Shown here: positions 49,225 to 58,395 of the stretch, piece by piece
Numbering within the stretch: position 1 is the first letter of the stretch
How the letters are laid out: each line of letters begins with the position of its first letter
The notes under the pieces: generated by a model
The model's database searches: none
Told to the model about the DNA's origin: nothing
The model's input: the letters and a program-made list of their open reading frames with translations, nothing else
Translations under genes and position numbers: made by a program
DNA from: CAVUWL01 sp963787415
GTDB lineage: Bacteria > Actinomycetota > Thermoleophilia > Solirubrobacterales > 70-9
DNA: 64,000 nucleotides
Direction of reading: 5' to 3'
NCBI GenBank assembly: GCA_963787415.1
Contig: CAWBCO010000003.1
Location: 620,001-684,000 of the forward strand

Positions 49225-51087
49225 CTATCCGTCGGGGACGATCAGTACCCCGGCGCCGCGGGGTGGATCGATCGGCTGGGCGAGCAGCTGCCAGGAGGTC
49301 GCCGCCAGCAAGCAGAGCTGCCCGGGCTGAAGTGCCTCAAGCTTCGTCGGTAGCTGAGACTCCCGCACCTGGACCGCCGCCCCTCCGATTCTCTTGGCGA
49401 TCTCGGTCGCGAGCGCATTGGCGTTGGATGATCCCTCGATCTCATCCTCCTCGCGCTCAAGGACGAGCTCGACTCCGCGGATCGATTTCACCTCCCCAAC
49501 GAGAATCGCCACCGGGGCAGGCAGCGCCGCTGCGACCGCCTCTCCGGCGCTGCCAAAGGCAGAGGCCCCGGCCGCCGATGGCTGCCCCACCAACACCAGG
49601 GATGCCTGGGTCTCGGTCGCCGCATTGACCACGCCCTCGACCAAAGAGTCACTGACGAGCAGCTTGGGTTCGGCGTCGATGCCGGCGGCAAAGCCGGCGG
49701 CTTCCATTTCGGCGAGCGCGCCGTTGCTCGATTTCGCATCTCGGCGGGAGCGAGCGAGAAGCCCCCGAACCACTCCGCCGTCGGGGGCGGCGACCCGTTC
49801 GGCAATCGCAAACCCCAAGCGCGCCTGAGCGGGGTCGATCAGAGTGACAAGCACGCGTGCGCCGAGTCGTTCCCCGGCTGATTGAGACGGGTGCACTGCC
49901 TTAACCGAACGCTCCACAATTAGCGTTCCCACCACGATCGAAACGAGGATCAAGACCAGTGCGGCGTTGACCACGGACTGGTCAAAGAGACCAATGTTGT
50001 AGCCAACCACCGTCGCCGCCAGGGTCGCAGCGGCCTGCGGGACGGTTAGGCCGAGCATCAGCGCCGACTGCGGGCGAGAGTATCCGAGCATGATCTCGGC
50101 GAAGAATGAGGCCAGTGCCTTGCCGCCGAGGCTGGCGGCAATGAAGAGGCCGGCCAGCTTCAGGGTTTGGCCTTCGACCATCACGGCGGGGTCGAGGAGC
50201 ATCCCAACTGAGACGAGGAATACGGGCACAAAGACCGCCGAGCCGAAGAAGTCGATGCGATCCATCAGGGGCCCCTCATTTGGGACGAGGCGATTGAGCG
50301 CAAGCCCGGCGAAGAAGGCGCCAACGATCGGCTCGATCCCGAAAACCTCGGCGACGGTTGCGGCGGCGAGAAAAGCGGCGACCGCGAGCAGGTAGCGGAC
50401 GACCCGGTCGCTGCCTAGGTAGCGAAAGGCCAAACGCGCCAACCTCGGAAGCAGCCCAAGGGTAAAGATGACCAAAACGGACAACCCGATCGCGATCTGC
50501 AGGGCGATTGAGGCTCCCGAACCGCCGTCGAGCTGTGAGCCCGAGACGGCCGCGAGGACAACCAGCGCAGCGGTGTCGGTGATCACGGTTGCCCCGACCG
50601 CGGTTGCCACCCCACGATCGGCCGAGAGACCCGCTTGGCGTGCGGCAGGGTAGAGGAGCAGGGTGTGGGAGGACAGGAGTGCTCCCAGGAGCAAGGCCGC
50701 GGGAGCGGTCCAGCCCAGGGCTAGTCCGATCCCGGTGCCGAGCAGCATCGGTAGGAGAAAGGTGATGACGCCGAAGCTGATGACGGCGTTGCGATGAACT
50801 CTGACCAAGGCGAGATCGAGCTCTACCCCGGCGACGAACATCAGATAGAGAAGCCCTAGCTGCCCGAGGTCGGGAACCGTTGTGTTACCGGCGCCGATCA
50901 GATTGAGGCCGTAGGGACCGATCGCAAAGCCGCCCAGGAGGAGGCCGATAATCCCGGGGGTGCGGGCTCGCCGCATCAGCGGGGGACCGATGATGATGAC
51001 GATGAAAAGCACCAGGAACTCCCAGGCTGCGCCGCTCGGAGTCCTCAGCGAGAAGGCCGCCAGTGCGGCGGGACCCGGCACCCCCAT
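49225..51087 (-). CDS. CPA2-type cation/proton antiporter with C-terminal USP-like domain
   Basis: 620 residues. Residues about 20-395 have twelve helices of the KefB/NapA type: GIIGLLLGGFAIGPYGLNLI, LYLMFVAGVELDLALVRVHR, AVGATVITDTAALVVLAAVS with the ion-binding TD pair, and FGIEPIVGAFFAGLALNRLV. Residues about 410-620 are soluble: LGARVLVTLIDPAQARLGFA, SLVLVGQPSAAGASAFGSAG, a USP-like regulatory fold. Probably exchanges Na+ or K+ for H+. The upstream gene (a binding lipoprotein) overlaps its start by one base. Confidence 0.88.
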   Translation of the reverse strand: MGVPGPAALAAFSLRTPSGAAWEFLVLFIVIIIGPPLMRRARTPGIIGLLLGGFAIGPYGLNLIGAGNTTVPDLGQLGLLYLMFVAGVELDLALVRVHRNAVISFGVITFLLPMLLGTGIGLALGWTAPAALLLGALLSSHTLLLYPAARQAGLSADRGVATAVGATVITDTAALVVLAAVSGSQLDGGSGASIALQIAIGLSVLVIFTLGLLPRLARLAFRYLGSDRVVRYLLAVAAFLAAATVAEVFGIEPIVGAFFAGLALNRLVPNEGPLMDRIDFFGSAVFVPVFLVSVGMLLDPAVMVEGQTLKLAGLFIAASLGGKALASFFAEIMLGYSRPQSALMLGLTVPQAAATLAATVVGYNIGLFDQSVVNAALVLILVSIVVGTLIVERSVKAVHPSQSAGERLGARVLVTLIDPAQARLGFAIAERVAAPDGGVVRGLLARSRRDAKSSNGALAEMEAAGFAAGIDAEPKLLVSDSLVEGVVNAATETQASLVLVGQPSAAGASAFGSAGEAVAAALPAPVAILVGEVKSIRGVELVLEREEDEIEGSSNANALATEIAKRIGGAAVQVRESQLPTKLEALQPGQLCLLAATSWQLLAQPIDPPRGAGVLIVPDG

Positions 51088-52004
51088 CAGCGGGTGGTGT
51101 GAAGCAGTGGGATCGTCGATTCAGCGTCCGCGGCGTCGGCGCCAACCCATCTGTTCAGCAGGCGTTCGATTGTCCCGTTCGCGGTGAACGCGCGAATCGC
51201 GGAGTCAATCGCTTGCTGATTTGAGGACCCCTTGGGTAGGGCCACGGATAACGCCTCGGGCTGTGGAAGTTGGGCGACCGCTTCGAGTCGCCCCCTGGAG
51301 AGCCGTGCTGTCGCCACCGCGAGTGGCAAGTCGAACATTGTCGCGTCGATCTTGCCAGCCTCAAGGGCGTTGAGCACCTGCCGCTGGCCATCAAATAGCC
51401 GCGTCGGCGTTTCGGGCGAGATCGAGTTGGCGATTGCTTCGACGAAGGTGGTGGCTCGGACCACTCCCCAACGAAGTTTCTGGGCACTCTCAAGATCGGG
51501 CACTTCGGTGCCGCTGCGAACGAGCACCGTGGGCGCTGCTTTCAGGTAGGGGGCCGAAAAATCCAGGAACTGTTCTCGCTTTTCGGTTGGCGTCAGGAGG
51601 TTGAGACCGATATCGGCACCCCCAAGGTGACCTTCGACCATACGGTGAAAATGGACGATTCGGACCCGAACCTTGCCCAGCCCAAAGCGGGCGGCGAATT
51701 CCCGCGCCAGCTCATACTCAAAACCGCCGCTTGGGTGGCGCGGCGTCCCTTCCCAAAACCCGGCGCTTGGCACGGCCGAGGTCGCCACAGTGAGGACGCC
51801 TCGATGCCCCGGCGTGAAGGTCCCCGCTGAGCCGGCGATCGAGCCGCAGCCAGCCAGTGTGCAGCAGACTCCCACAATCAGCGCCGCCGCATTTACAAGC
51901 AGTCGAAGCCGCGGAGAGCTTTGCCTCGGTGCTTGACTCGGGCCCATTAGGGGGTTCGATGACAGCTGGAAGGGTGATCGCATGAAGCGCTCCATGCCTT
52001 GCAT
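51087..52004 (-). CDS. Family 3 extracellular solute-binding lipoprotein
   Basis: About 305 residues; the true start may be 7-19 codons later. A lipobox LAGC follows a hydrophobic stretch (NAAALIVGVCC). The mature part is a family-3 periplasmic binding protein: GVLTVATSAVPSAGFWEG, GGFEYELAREFAARFGL, ADIGLNLLTPTEKREQFLDF, GKIDATMFDLPLAVATARL. Such proteins bind amino acids or similar polar solutes. No ABC permease lies near; it is instead coupled to the antiporter gene by a TGATG overlap, which is unusual. Confidence 0.85.
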   Translation of the reverse strand: MQGMERFMRSPFQLSSNPLMGPSQAPRQSSPRLRLLVNAAALIVGVCCTLAGCGSIAGSAGTFTPGHRGVLTVATSAVPSAGFWEGTPRHPSGGFEYELAREFAARFGLGKVRVRIVHFHRMVEGHLGGADIGLNLLTPTEKREQFLDFSAPYLKAAPTVLVRSGTEVPDLESAQKLRWGVVRATTFVEAIANSISPETPTRLFDGQRQVLNALEAGKIDATMFDLPLAVATARLSRGRLEAVAQLPQPEALSVALPKGSSNQQAIDSAIRAFTANGTIERLLNRWVGADAADAESTIPLLHTTR

Positions 52005-52609
52005 CCGAGGGGGTGCAACGAGCGCCCAAAATCACCGCGTCGGGCCGCTGGGACGTAGGCGATGTGGATCAATGTCGCGGCCGCTGCCGCGATCTCCTGC
52101 GCAAACGAGCAATTTGTCGCGGCGCTCATCCGAGAAGCCTATTCCGCTGGAGCGCCCCTTTTCTGCTTCCGCCGCCAGCTCGCAAGCTGCCAGCCCAGAC
52201 GATCAGCGCCTGATCTCGCCAGCTCTGAAACTGGGCCAAGTAGCGGCTGCCGCGGACTCACCGACGCCGCGCGATCTCCTCACCGAGCGCCGGTTTCCCT
52301 TTTCGCATGTTGGTTTGTCCGCCAGGTTCCGCTGGGACAGCTCGGCAGCAGCTGGCGAAGCGAGACGAATATCAAAGAGTCAACCACTTCAAGATTTCAA
52401 GCGGGCGACCTGAGGCGTGCCGCGGGCCGGTGCAAGGTGGTGAGCTTGACCGTCGCAAAAGCGCGAAGTCGAGCTAATCGTAGTGGCGCCGATCTCGGCT
52501 CAGCGCTCGTCTCGGAGGCGGCAACCGCCCGAGCAACCTATCCTTGCCGGGGTCAGAGACCGGGGCGATCCTGTCCTCGCTGCGGACGTCGACGACAGAC
52601 TGAGGTCAT
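52005..52609. other. Non-coding stretch
   Basis: Several frames overlap here but none shows family features. No RNA or repeats recognised. It lies between divergent genes and should hold two promoters. Confidence 0.4.
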
Positions 52610-53296
52610 CTGAGCGAACTGAGCACAATCGCGGAGATCGGAACCGCCGTCGGCACCCTCTTTCTTGGAGCCGGAACCTTTGCCTCGGTTCGGTCGGCGA
52701 ACCGCGCCGCTCGCGTCGCCGAGAGGTCGCTCCTTTTGGGATTGAGGCCGGTACTTATCGCCTCCCGTCCGGAGGATCCTGACCAAGAGATCATCTATGG
52801 AGACGGGCGCAGCTTCCGGATTCGCGCGGGTACGGCCGTCGTCGAGGAGATCAACAACGTCATTTACCTGGCGATTCCGCTGCACAACGTCGGCTCGGGT
52901 CTCGCCGTGCTGCAGAGGTACTTCATCACGGCAGAGAACCCGTTGCACGATTCCTATCGTCCCCTCGACCGAGGTCTGCATGATCGCCGCCGACGTGGGC
53001 ATGCTCCGATCGAGCAGTTTCGCGCTCAACAGCGCGATCTATACATCGCCAGCGGCGACATCGGCTACTGGCAGGCTGCCTTGAGGGACCCAACCGATCA
53101 GTTGCAGGGCGACGTTCGCAGGGCCGTTGGAGCTGATCCGGAACCGATTTCAGTCGACCTTCTCTACGGTGACCACGAGGGTGGCCAATCGACGATTAGC
53201 CGCTTCAATCTGGTCCCCAGTGGTGATGGGGAGTGGTCATCCTCGGTGGTTTTTCACTGGATCCTCGAAGGCAGCGATCCGCGCGACCTAGAGTGA
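52610..53296 (+). CDS. Hypothetical membrane-anchored protein, probable CTG start
   Basis: The frame opens after a TGA at 52601-52603 and reads LSELSTIAEIGTAVGTLFLG, AGTFASVRSANRAARVAERS, LLLGLRPVLIASRPEDPDQE. This matches an actinobacterial protein type with one N-terminal helix, a basic linker and a beta domain, whose relatives start MSEL. No ATG/GTG/TTG precedes it; CTG 52610 (or 52619) is the only option, while TTG 52736 would remove the helix. The C-terminal half (SVDLLYGDHEGGQSTISRFN, VVFHWILEGSDPRDLE) is beta-rich. Function unknown. Confidence 0.62.
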   Translation: MSELSTIAEIGTAVGTLFLGAGTFASVRSANRAARVAERSLLLGLRPVLIASRPEDPDQEIIYGDGRSFRIRAGTAVVEEINNVIYLAIPLHNVGSGLAVLQRYFITAENPLHDSYRPLDRGLHDRRRRGHAPIEQFRAQQRDLYIASGDIGYWQAALRDPTDQLQGDVRRAVGADPEPISVDLLYGDHEGGQSTISRFNLVPSGDGEWSSSVVFHWILEGSDPRDLE

Positions 53297-53557
53297 GTTG
53301 GCTCGGCAAGCGGTTGCGCAGGAGCGCAGCAAAAATGTTTGCCTCGGTCCTGGGTTTGGGTGCGTGTCAAGTAACGGGCTGATCGGATCAGATCCCGGAG
53401 TTTGCATCGGCAAAGTGGCGGCGGGATTTAGGGCTCGGGCTAGTGATGAGCACAGAAGTGCCGCCCCAATGCCCAGGGGGCGAATCCCTTGCAAGCCAAG
53501 TCCGAGCTGCTTCCATTTTGGAGCTACCGACCGCCGCCTCAGCGCCGTCGTTGGCGC
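53297..53557. other. Non-coding stretch between convergent genes
   Basis: Nothing recognised. Confidence 0.4.
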
Positions 53558-54301
53558 CTACTGGGTCAGCTGAAATCCGCTGTAGAGGCTTTCCGCCGGC
53601 ACTTCTCCGACCTCGAGAATCCTGATCACGAGCTCGCTCCCCGGTTCGATTGCCGGCGAGTCTGCGCTGTCGCTGCATGAGTTCTGCCCTTCTTTGATCA
53701 CGCAGGAGAGCCCGACTGTGTCACCGTTGACGATGAGCTGGACTTCGACCCCGCCTCCGGGGCCGGCGGGTTCTGTCAGCTGGGTGGAGAAATTGCTCGC
53801 GGTGAGGGCAATGCTGGGAGAGAGACTGGTAACCGCCGGGGCGGTTTTTGAGGCAGCCGCAATTCCGCTGACCGGTCCGTACTTGGTCGGTTCAGCGATT
53901 TTTGCCAGGCCCGAGGTCTGACCCGATAAAACGGCGCCGAATTCACTGGGGGCGTGGCCGCCGAGGCGGGCCGAATCCACTGCCTGGGAATTGGCGCCCA
54001 GAAAGTCCGAGGCGGGGTGGCCCTGCAGCGCGTTTGAGTTGGCCGCCTGAGCGGCGCTTTCTGCGCTGTTTGCGTGGCCGGCACTGGGAACAAGTCCGAG
54101 GGTTGAGCTATTCACGTCCGCGCCGCTCAGGGAGCCGTCCTTGACCTTTGCCCCGGTGACTGAGTTGTTCTTTAGCTGCGCCGTGCCGACGCTGTTCTTC
54201 TTCAGCTGGGTCGCAGCGTAGGCACCGCCTCCCAGAGCGAGGAAAACGGCGACGGTTGCCATCACGTTGGCGTAGTTCAGCTTGGCACGCAAATCTCTCA
54301 T
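53558..54301 (-). CDS. Exported KNSV-type repeat protein
   Basis: 247 residues. The signal segment (ANVMATVAVFLALGGGAYAA) is followed by TQLKKNSVGTAQLKNNSVTG, short solenoid-like repeats, then NSNALQGHPASDFLGANSQA and LGGHAPSEF, and a C-terminal beta domain with two cysteines (LSCVIKEGQNSCSDSADSPA). It is a relative of the protein at 21931-22653, and the fragment at 19625-19915 shares its middle motif. Probably surface-located; function unknown. Confidence 0.85.
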   Translation of the reverse strand: MRDLRAKLNYANVMATVAVFLALGGGAYAATQLKKNSVGTAQLKNNSVTGAKVKDGSLSGADVNSSTLGLVPSAGHANSAESAAQAANSNALQGHPASDFLGANSQAVDSARLGGHAPSEFGAVLSGQTSGLAKIAEPTKYGPVSGIAAASKTAPAVTSLSPSIALTASNFSTQLTEPAGPGGGVEVQLIVNGDTVGLSCVIKEGQNSCSDSADSPAIEPGSELVIRILEVGEVPAESLYSGFQLTQ

Positions 54302-54431
54302 TGACCCTCCCTGGATCTTCCCTTGTTGCGGTATAGGTTAGGGCCTGGCGAGACTCCTTCAACAGGATCGACCCAATTGCATCGATGAATCCGATCTCGA
54401 GTCGGCAATCGACCCCGAGAAACTTCCCGCT

Positions 54432-54806
54432 CTAGCCTAGGTTGCGCCCGGCGCGAGGGGGGGGATCGGGTACGCCAAGGCGGAGCCGAGCCTGGGCAAC
54501 AGCCGAGGCCGAGGAGCGGCATGCCTTGGCAATCGAGTGGTTGGCGTGATCTGGCGTGCGGCGCACCTCAAACTCGATCACCGCGGCACGGCGCAGGCGC
54601 ACTCGAGCATCGAGGGGGCCGTCGCTGGGGATTGACTCCAGGGCCGCGTCGCCCGCCTGCTCGCGCCTGCATCCCAGGCAGAAATCGCCCTTCGCCGAGC
54701 TGGCCCAGGTCTCCGGCAGCTCGACCGGCTCGCCGTCGATTCGACTTGTGGATACGCCACAGTTATCGCAGGTCCACTTTTTCGCGGTCACCGCCGTTTG
54801 TCTCAT
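54432..54806 (-). CDS. Small zinc-ribbon protein coupled to the helicase
   Basis: 124 residues. An N-terminal CDNCGV (CxxC) and CLGCRRE (CxxC) pair about 25 residues apart would form a zinc ribbon; a helical C-terminal part (AVIEFEVRRTPDHANHSIAK, SASAVAQARLRLGV) looks like a helix-turn-helix. ATG 54806 overlaps the helicase stop as ATGA, so it is translated from the helicase mRNA. A nucleic-acid-binding partner or regulator is plausible; family not recognised. Confidence 0.72.
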   Translation of the reverse strand: MRQTAVTAKKWTCDNCGVSTSRIDGEPVELPETWASSAKGDFCLGCRREQAGDAALESIPSDGPLDARVRLRRAAVIEFEVRRTPDHANHSIAKACRSSASAVAQARLRLGVPDPPPRAGRNLG

Positions 54807-55987
54807 GCGTGCTCCCTCCTCCTGCTCCGGCGACGCTGAGCTGCGCTGGGCTTTCGAGCCTCGGCCTTTGTCTCATCTCTTCGTCTGTCCTTATTGAACT
54901 CACGGGCGAGGCCGAGGTCGCGGGCAATGCGACCGATGTCGCCCGTCTGGTCGGCTAGTACAAAGCTGATCCCAGCCCCACGGGCACCCGCCCGTCCGGT
55001 ACGACCGACTCGGTGCACGTAGGAGTCACGGTCTTCTGGGGCATCGAAATTGATCACATGAGTGATGTCTGCGACGTCGATTCCACGGGCGGCGACGTCG
55101 GTGGCGACCAGGGTGTCGACATCGCCGTTCTCAAAGCGGGCGAGGGCTCGCTCGCGCTGGCGCTGGCTCTTGTCGCCGTGCATCGCTACGGCCTCCAATT
55201 TGCGATCTCGAAGTCGCTTGACCAGTCGATCGGCGCCCCGCTTGGTGCGAACGAATACCAGTGTTCGCCCGTCGCCGACGGCGCGAAGCTGGCCAGCGAG
55301 GTGATCGAGCTTCGCGCTTTGGGAAGCGACGTGGACGAAGCGATGTTCGATGTCTGCGTCGCGGTGCTCGGCGGCAGCCTGGGTGTGACTGCGTGCGTTG
55401 CGAGTGTAGGCAGCGGCAAGCTCGCCGGTCGCCCCCTGCAGCGTGGCGGAGAAAAAGAGAGTCTGGCGCCCGCTCGGGGTCTGCGAAACAATTCGGCTCA
55501 CGGCCGGCTTGAAGCCCATGTCGAGCATCCGGTCAGCCTCGTCAAGGACGAGGACTCGAATCTCCCCCAGGGAGATCGCCCCGCGCGCCAGAAGATCCTC
55601 GAGCCGCCCGGGAGTGGCGACGATGATGTCGGCCCGTTTGGCGGCGGTCATCTGGGGCCCGAAACCGACGCCGCCATAGACGGCGGCAATTTTCAAGTGG
55701 CGAGCGCGAGCGATCGATTGCAGCTCATCGACAATCTGGCTCGCAAGCTCGCGGGTCGGAGCGAGCACCAGAGCCGAAAGCTGGCGCGCATCGGAATCGA
55801 GGCGGTCAACGAGGGGGATGCCGAAGGCAAGGGTCTTGCCGGAGCCAGTCGGTGACTGAACTAGAAGGTCATGGCCCGCGAGGGCGTCGCGAATGGCCAT
55901 CTCCTGGACCGGAAATGGCTGCGTGAAGCCGCGCTCAGCTAGCGCTGAGACCACGGATTTTGAGATGCCGAGATCGGCGAATGACAT
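54803..55987 (-). CDS. DEAD-box RNA helicase
   Basis: 394 residues from ATG 55987. All DEAD-box motifs are present: Q motif PFPVQEMAI, I SPTGSGKT, Ia PTRELASQ, Ib ATPGR, II DEAD, III SAT, IV VFVRTK, V TDVAARGIDV and VI HRVGRTGRAG. A short basic tail (RRRSRRREHA) follows, as in RhlE-like RNA helicases acting in ribosome assembly or RNA decay. A longer frame to 56194 lacks family character and a ribosome binding site; AAGGAG lies 11 bases before the chosen start. Confidence 0.93.
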   Translation of the reverse strand: MSFADLGISKSVVSALAERGFTQPFPVQEMAIRDALAGHDLLVQSPTGSGKTLAFGIPLVDRLDSDARQLSALVLAPTRELASQIVDELQSIARARHLKIAAVYGGVGFGPQMTAAKRADIIVATPGRLEDLLARGAISLGEIRVLVLDEADRMLDMGFKPAVSRIVSQTPSGRQTLFFSATLQGATGELAAAYTRNARSHTQAAAEHRDADIEHRFVHVASQSAKLDHLAGQLRAVGDGRTLVFVRTKRGADRLVKRLRDRKLEAVAMHGDKSQRQRERALARFENGDVDTLVATDVAARGIDVADITHVINFDAPEDRDSYVHRVGRTGRAGARGAGISFVLADQTGDIGRIARDLGLAREFNKDRRRDETKAEARKPSAAQRRRSRRREHA

Positions 55988-56354
55988 GAAGGTGCGAACT
56001 CCTTTTGAGCGATTCAGGGGGAGATCCAGCGGCCCCAAAACGCTCAAACGGCGCGCGGAGGAAACGGAACCTCTCGGGTGGCGAGAGTGCCAAACCCGAC
56101 CTAAGCACCGTAGCAGTCCCTGCGCCCTGCACTTTTGGCGCCGCCGCTTTGGTCGATCCATTTCTGCCAGAGCGTCGAGGCCAAGCCGGCACAATCAGCG
56201 CGGCTCGGGTCGCTTCGCTCAGGGTCGGCTGAGTCGATTGAGGATTGCTAGCGCGGCGCCCATGTAAGCACCGATCTCGCTGCTCTGGCTCGCGCCGCTC
56301 GCCTCCAGCTCTCAATAGACCCCGATGAAGCCCTTTCCAGCCAGGCTGAGACCG
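55988..56354. other. Non-coding stretch
   Basis: Holds the helicase leader. Cold-shock-type leaders are common before DEAD-box genes but no defined element could be recognised. Confidence 0.4.
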
Positions 56355-57326
56355 CTATTTCTGTGAGGAGATCCGATGGGCGGGCTCGGCACCCGCCAGC
56401 ACCGCGAGGGTGTCCTCGGCGACAACAAGTGCCATCGCATTACGGGCCCGAATGGTGGCTGAGCCGATGTGGGGGAGGAGGACGCAATTGGGCGCGTTTA
56501 GGAGCTCCGCGGGGACCTCGGGCTCCACTGCGTACACATCGAGACCGGCCGCTGCGATCCAGTTTTGCTCCAAGGCCTTTACCAGCGCCGCGATCTCAAG
56601 CAGCGAACCGCGCGCGGTGTTGATCAAAATCGCATCATCCTTCATCCCGACCAGCTCCCGCTCTCCGATCAGGCCGTCGGTGTCGCGGCCACCTGGAAGG
56701 TGCAAACTGATCACGTCGGCGCCGGCGATCAGCTCCTCCAGGCCGACAAAGGTTGCGCCCAAGCGGCGCTCCTCCGCGGTCTTTTGGGTGCGGCTGGTGT
56801 AGAGGATTTTCGCCGCCAGGGGAGCCACAAGCTCCGCATAGCGGCTGCCGATCCGGCCCAGGCCGACGACGCCAAACACCGCCCCGCTCAGCTCGAGTCC
56901 GAGGTGGGCGGTCGAATCAAATCCGTCCCAGCGCTTCGCACGCAGGTCGGCCTCGGCTTTGCCAATCTGGCGAGCGGCGGCGAGCGTCAGCGCCAGCGCC
57001 AGCTCAGCCGTGGCGTTGGTCAGGACCCCGGGGGTGTTGGTGGCAATGACGCCGCGCCGCTGACAGGCGGCCAGATCGACGTTGTCGTATCCGACGCCGA
57101 AGTTTGCGACCACCCGCAGCTGGGGCCCCGCCGCGTCAAGCAGGGCCGCATCGATGCTCACGGTTGGGTCGCCGATGATTGCTGAGCTTCCCGCCGCCAG
57201 TTGGCGCAGTTGCTCGGCCCTCACCGCGAGGCCCCCCTCGCGAATCTCACAACTCTTCCCAAGGCGTTTCACTCCGACCTGGGGGAGGCGGCGGGCGATG
57301 AGGACGATCGGTAGGGGCTTTTTCAT
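56355..57326 (-). CDS. D-2-hydroxyacid dehydrogenase (glyoxylate/hydroxypyruvate reductase-like)
   Basis: 323 residues from ATG 57326 (MKKPLPIVLIARRLP). NAD(P)-binding GVVGLGRIGSRYAEL, substrate region ANFGVGYDNVDLAACQRRGV, NTARGSLLEIAAL with the catalytic Arg, DVYAVEPEVPAELL with Glu, and LPHIGSATIRARNAM with the catalytic His. It reduces glyoxylate, hydroxypyruvate or a related 2-keto acid. Standalone gene. The longer frame to 57380 adds an unlikely extension. Confidence 0.9.
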   Translation of the reverse strand: MKKPLPIVLIARRLPQVGVKRLGKSCEIREGGLAVRAEQLRQLAAGSSAIIGDPTVSIDAALLDAAGPQLRVVANFGVGYDNVDLAACQRRGVIATNTPGVLTNATAELALALTLAAARQIGKAEADLRAKRWDGFDSTAHLGLELSGAVFGVVGLGRIGSRYAELVAPLAAKILYTSRTQKTAEERRLGATFVGLEELIAGADVISLHLPGGRDTDGLIGERELVGMKDDAILINTARGSLLEIAALVKALEQNWIAAAGLDVYAVEPEVPAELLNAPNCVLLPHIGSATIRARNAMALVVAEDTLAVLAGAEPAHRISSQK

Positions 57327-57721
57327 GAATCTGAGTGCGTGCTCGAAGGCGAAGCCTGCAGTTTGACTGCGGGGGAGCATGATCCAAAGCGGCTTCCGGC
57401 GGGTAGGTCTTGCAGATCCTCACCCCCGGGGTGAGCTCTGATCTCGGCCAAGCAGGTATCGAAGCTGGCTGCGGCTGGGAGCCGAACATCAGCTGCGCGC
57501 AGCGGGCGCCAAGGCTTCTTTCTCAACTTGGCCGCTTCGGGGAAGCCGGTGCGGTGTAATGCGGCACACCGCCATGGCGCTCGGCTCCTCGCCACCTGTC
57601 GGGGGGCCTGAGCGCAGCGGCTGATCGAGCCTTGGGTGCTGAGCTCAGCGGGGGGAGCCAAGGAGGAATTCTCGGGTAAACCAGGTTGACGCTCGCCGCA
57701 GACACTTCCTACACTTAGGCG
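57327..57721. other. Non-coding stretch between divergent genes
   Basis: No gene seen; it should contain promoters for the dehydrogenase and TPR genes. TACACT at 57711-57716, just before the ATG at 57722, is a possible -10 element of a leaderless TPR transcript. Confidence 0.4.
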
Positions 57722-58093
57722 ATGCCTTTGGACGCTGAGGTTGACTCCACCTTCACCCTCTATCGGCGCGGAATCGAGCTGCTCGAGGACGGCGACTTTG
57801 AGCAGGCGACGGTGCCACTTGCCGCGGCGGCCCGCCGCGCTCCAGATAAGGCCTCTGTACGCGAGGCGCTGGGCCGCGCTTATTTTCGCTGCGGGCAGTT
57901 CGCCAAGGCGGCGGCTGAGTTCGAGGCGGTGGTAGACGCTCACGGCGTCAACGACTATGCGCATTTTTGCCTCGGCCGCGCCCTCGCCAAGACGGGCCGA
58001 ACCGAGCGGGCCCGACACCATCTGGCCCTTGCCTCCAACCTGCGTCCGGATAGAAGCGACTATCGCTACTACCGCGAAATCTGCGGGCACTGA
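57722..58093 (+). CDS. Tetratricopeptide repeat protein
   Basis: 123 residues with about three TPR units: FTLYRRGIELLEDGDFEQAT, SVREALGRAYFRCGQFAKAA, DYAHFCLGRALAKTGRTERA, each with the usual Ala/Gly/Leu spacing. No signal peptide or other domain. Presumably a protein-interaction adaptor. It is separated from the B12 operon by about 95 bp. Confidence 0.88.
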   Translation: MPLDAEVDSTFTLYRRGIELLEDGDFEQATVPLAAAARRAPDKASVREALGRAYFRCGQFAKAAAEFEAVVDAHGVNDYAHFCLGRALAKTGRTERARHHLALASNLRPDRSDYRYYREICGH

Positions 58094-58189
58094 ACGACGA
58101 TCACGACGATCTCGGCAGAGGCAGCGAACCCGAAGAGCAAGAGGGTTGTCGGAGATCCCGAGTCCCCCGGGGCGGATAGACTGTGATCA

Positions 58190-58366
58190 ATTCATAGGCC
58201 GGTGGTCAAGGGAAGTCCGGTGAGAAGCCGGCGCGGTCCCGCCACTGTGACCGGGTAAGCAAGCCGTTGGCGCCTTGGCGCCAACCACTGGGGAAGAGGA
58301 CCAAAACCCCGGGAAGGTGCGGCTGGGCATCCCGGAAGTCAGGAGACCTGTCCCCGGCCAGCCAAG
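58190..58366 (+). promoter_or_regulatory. Cobalamin (adenosylcobalamin/B12) riboswitch
   Basis: The conserved core is clear: GGTGGTCAAGGGAAGTCCGG at the start, GCGCGGTCCCGCCACTGTGA with the invariant GCCACTG, a GTTGGCGCC/GGCGCCAAC hairpin, GGGGAAGAGG, and GGAAGTCAGGAGACCTGTCC at the 3' side. It lies about 30 bases before the ATG at 58396, with AGGAAGGGG in between, so it can control translation or transcription. High B12 should switch the downstream operon off. Confidence 0.93.
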
Positions 58367-58395
58367 ACAAACCCTCGAGGAAGGGGTGGCCTCAA

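Noticed and set aside
57323..58090. 255-codon minus-strand frame opposite the TPR gene
   Set aside because: Overlaps both the dehydrogenase start region and the clearly coding TPR gene; no family features.
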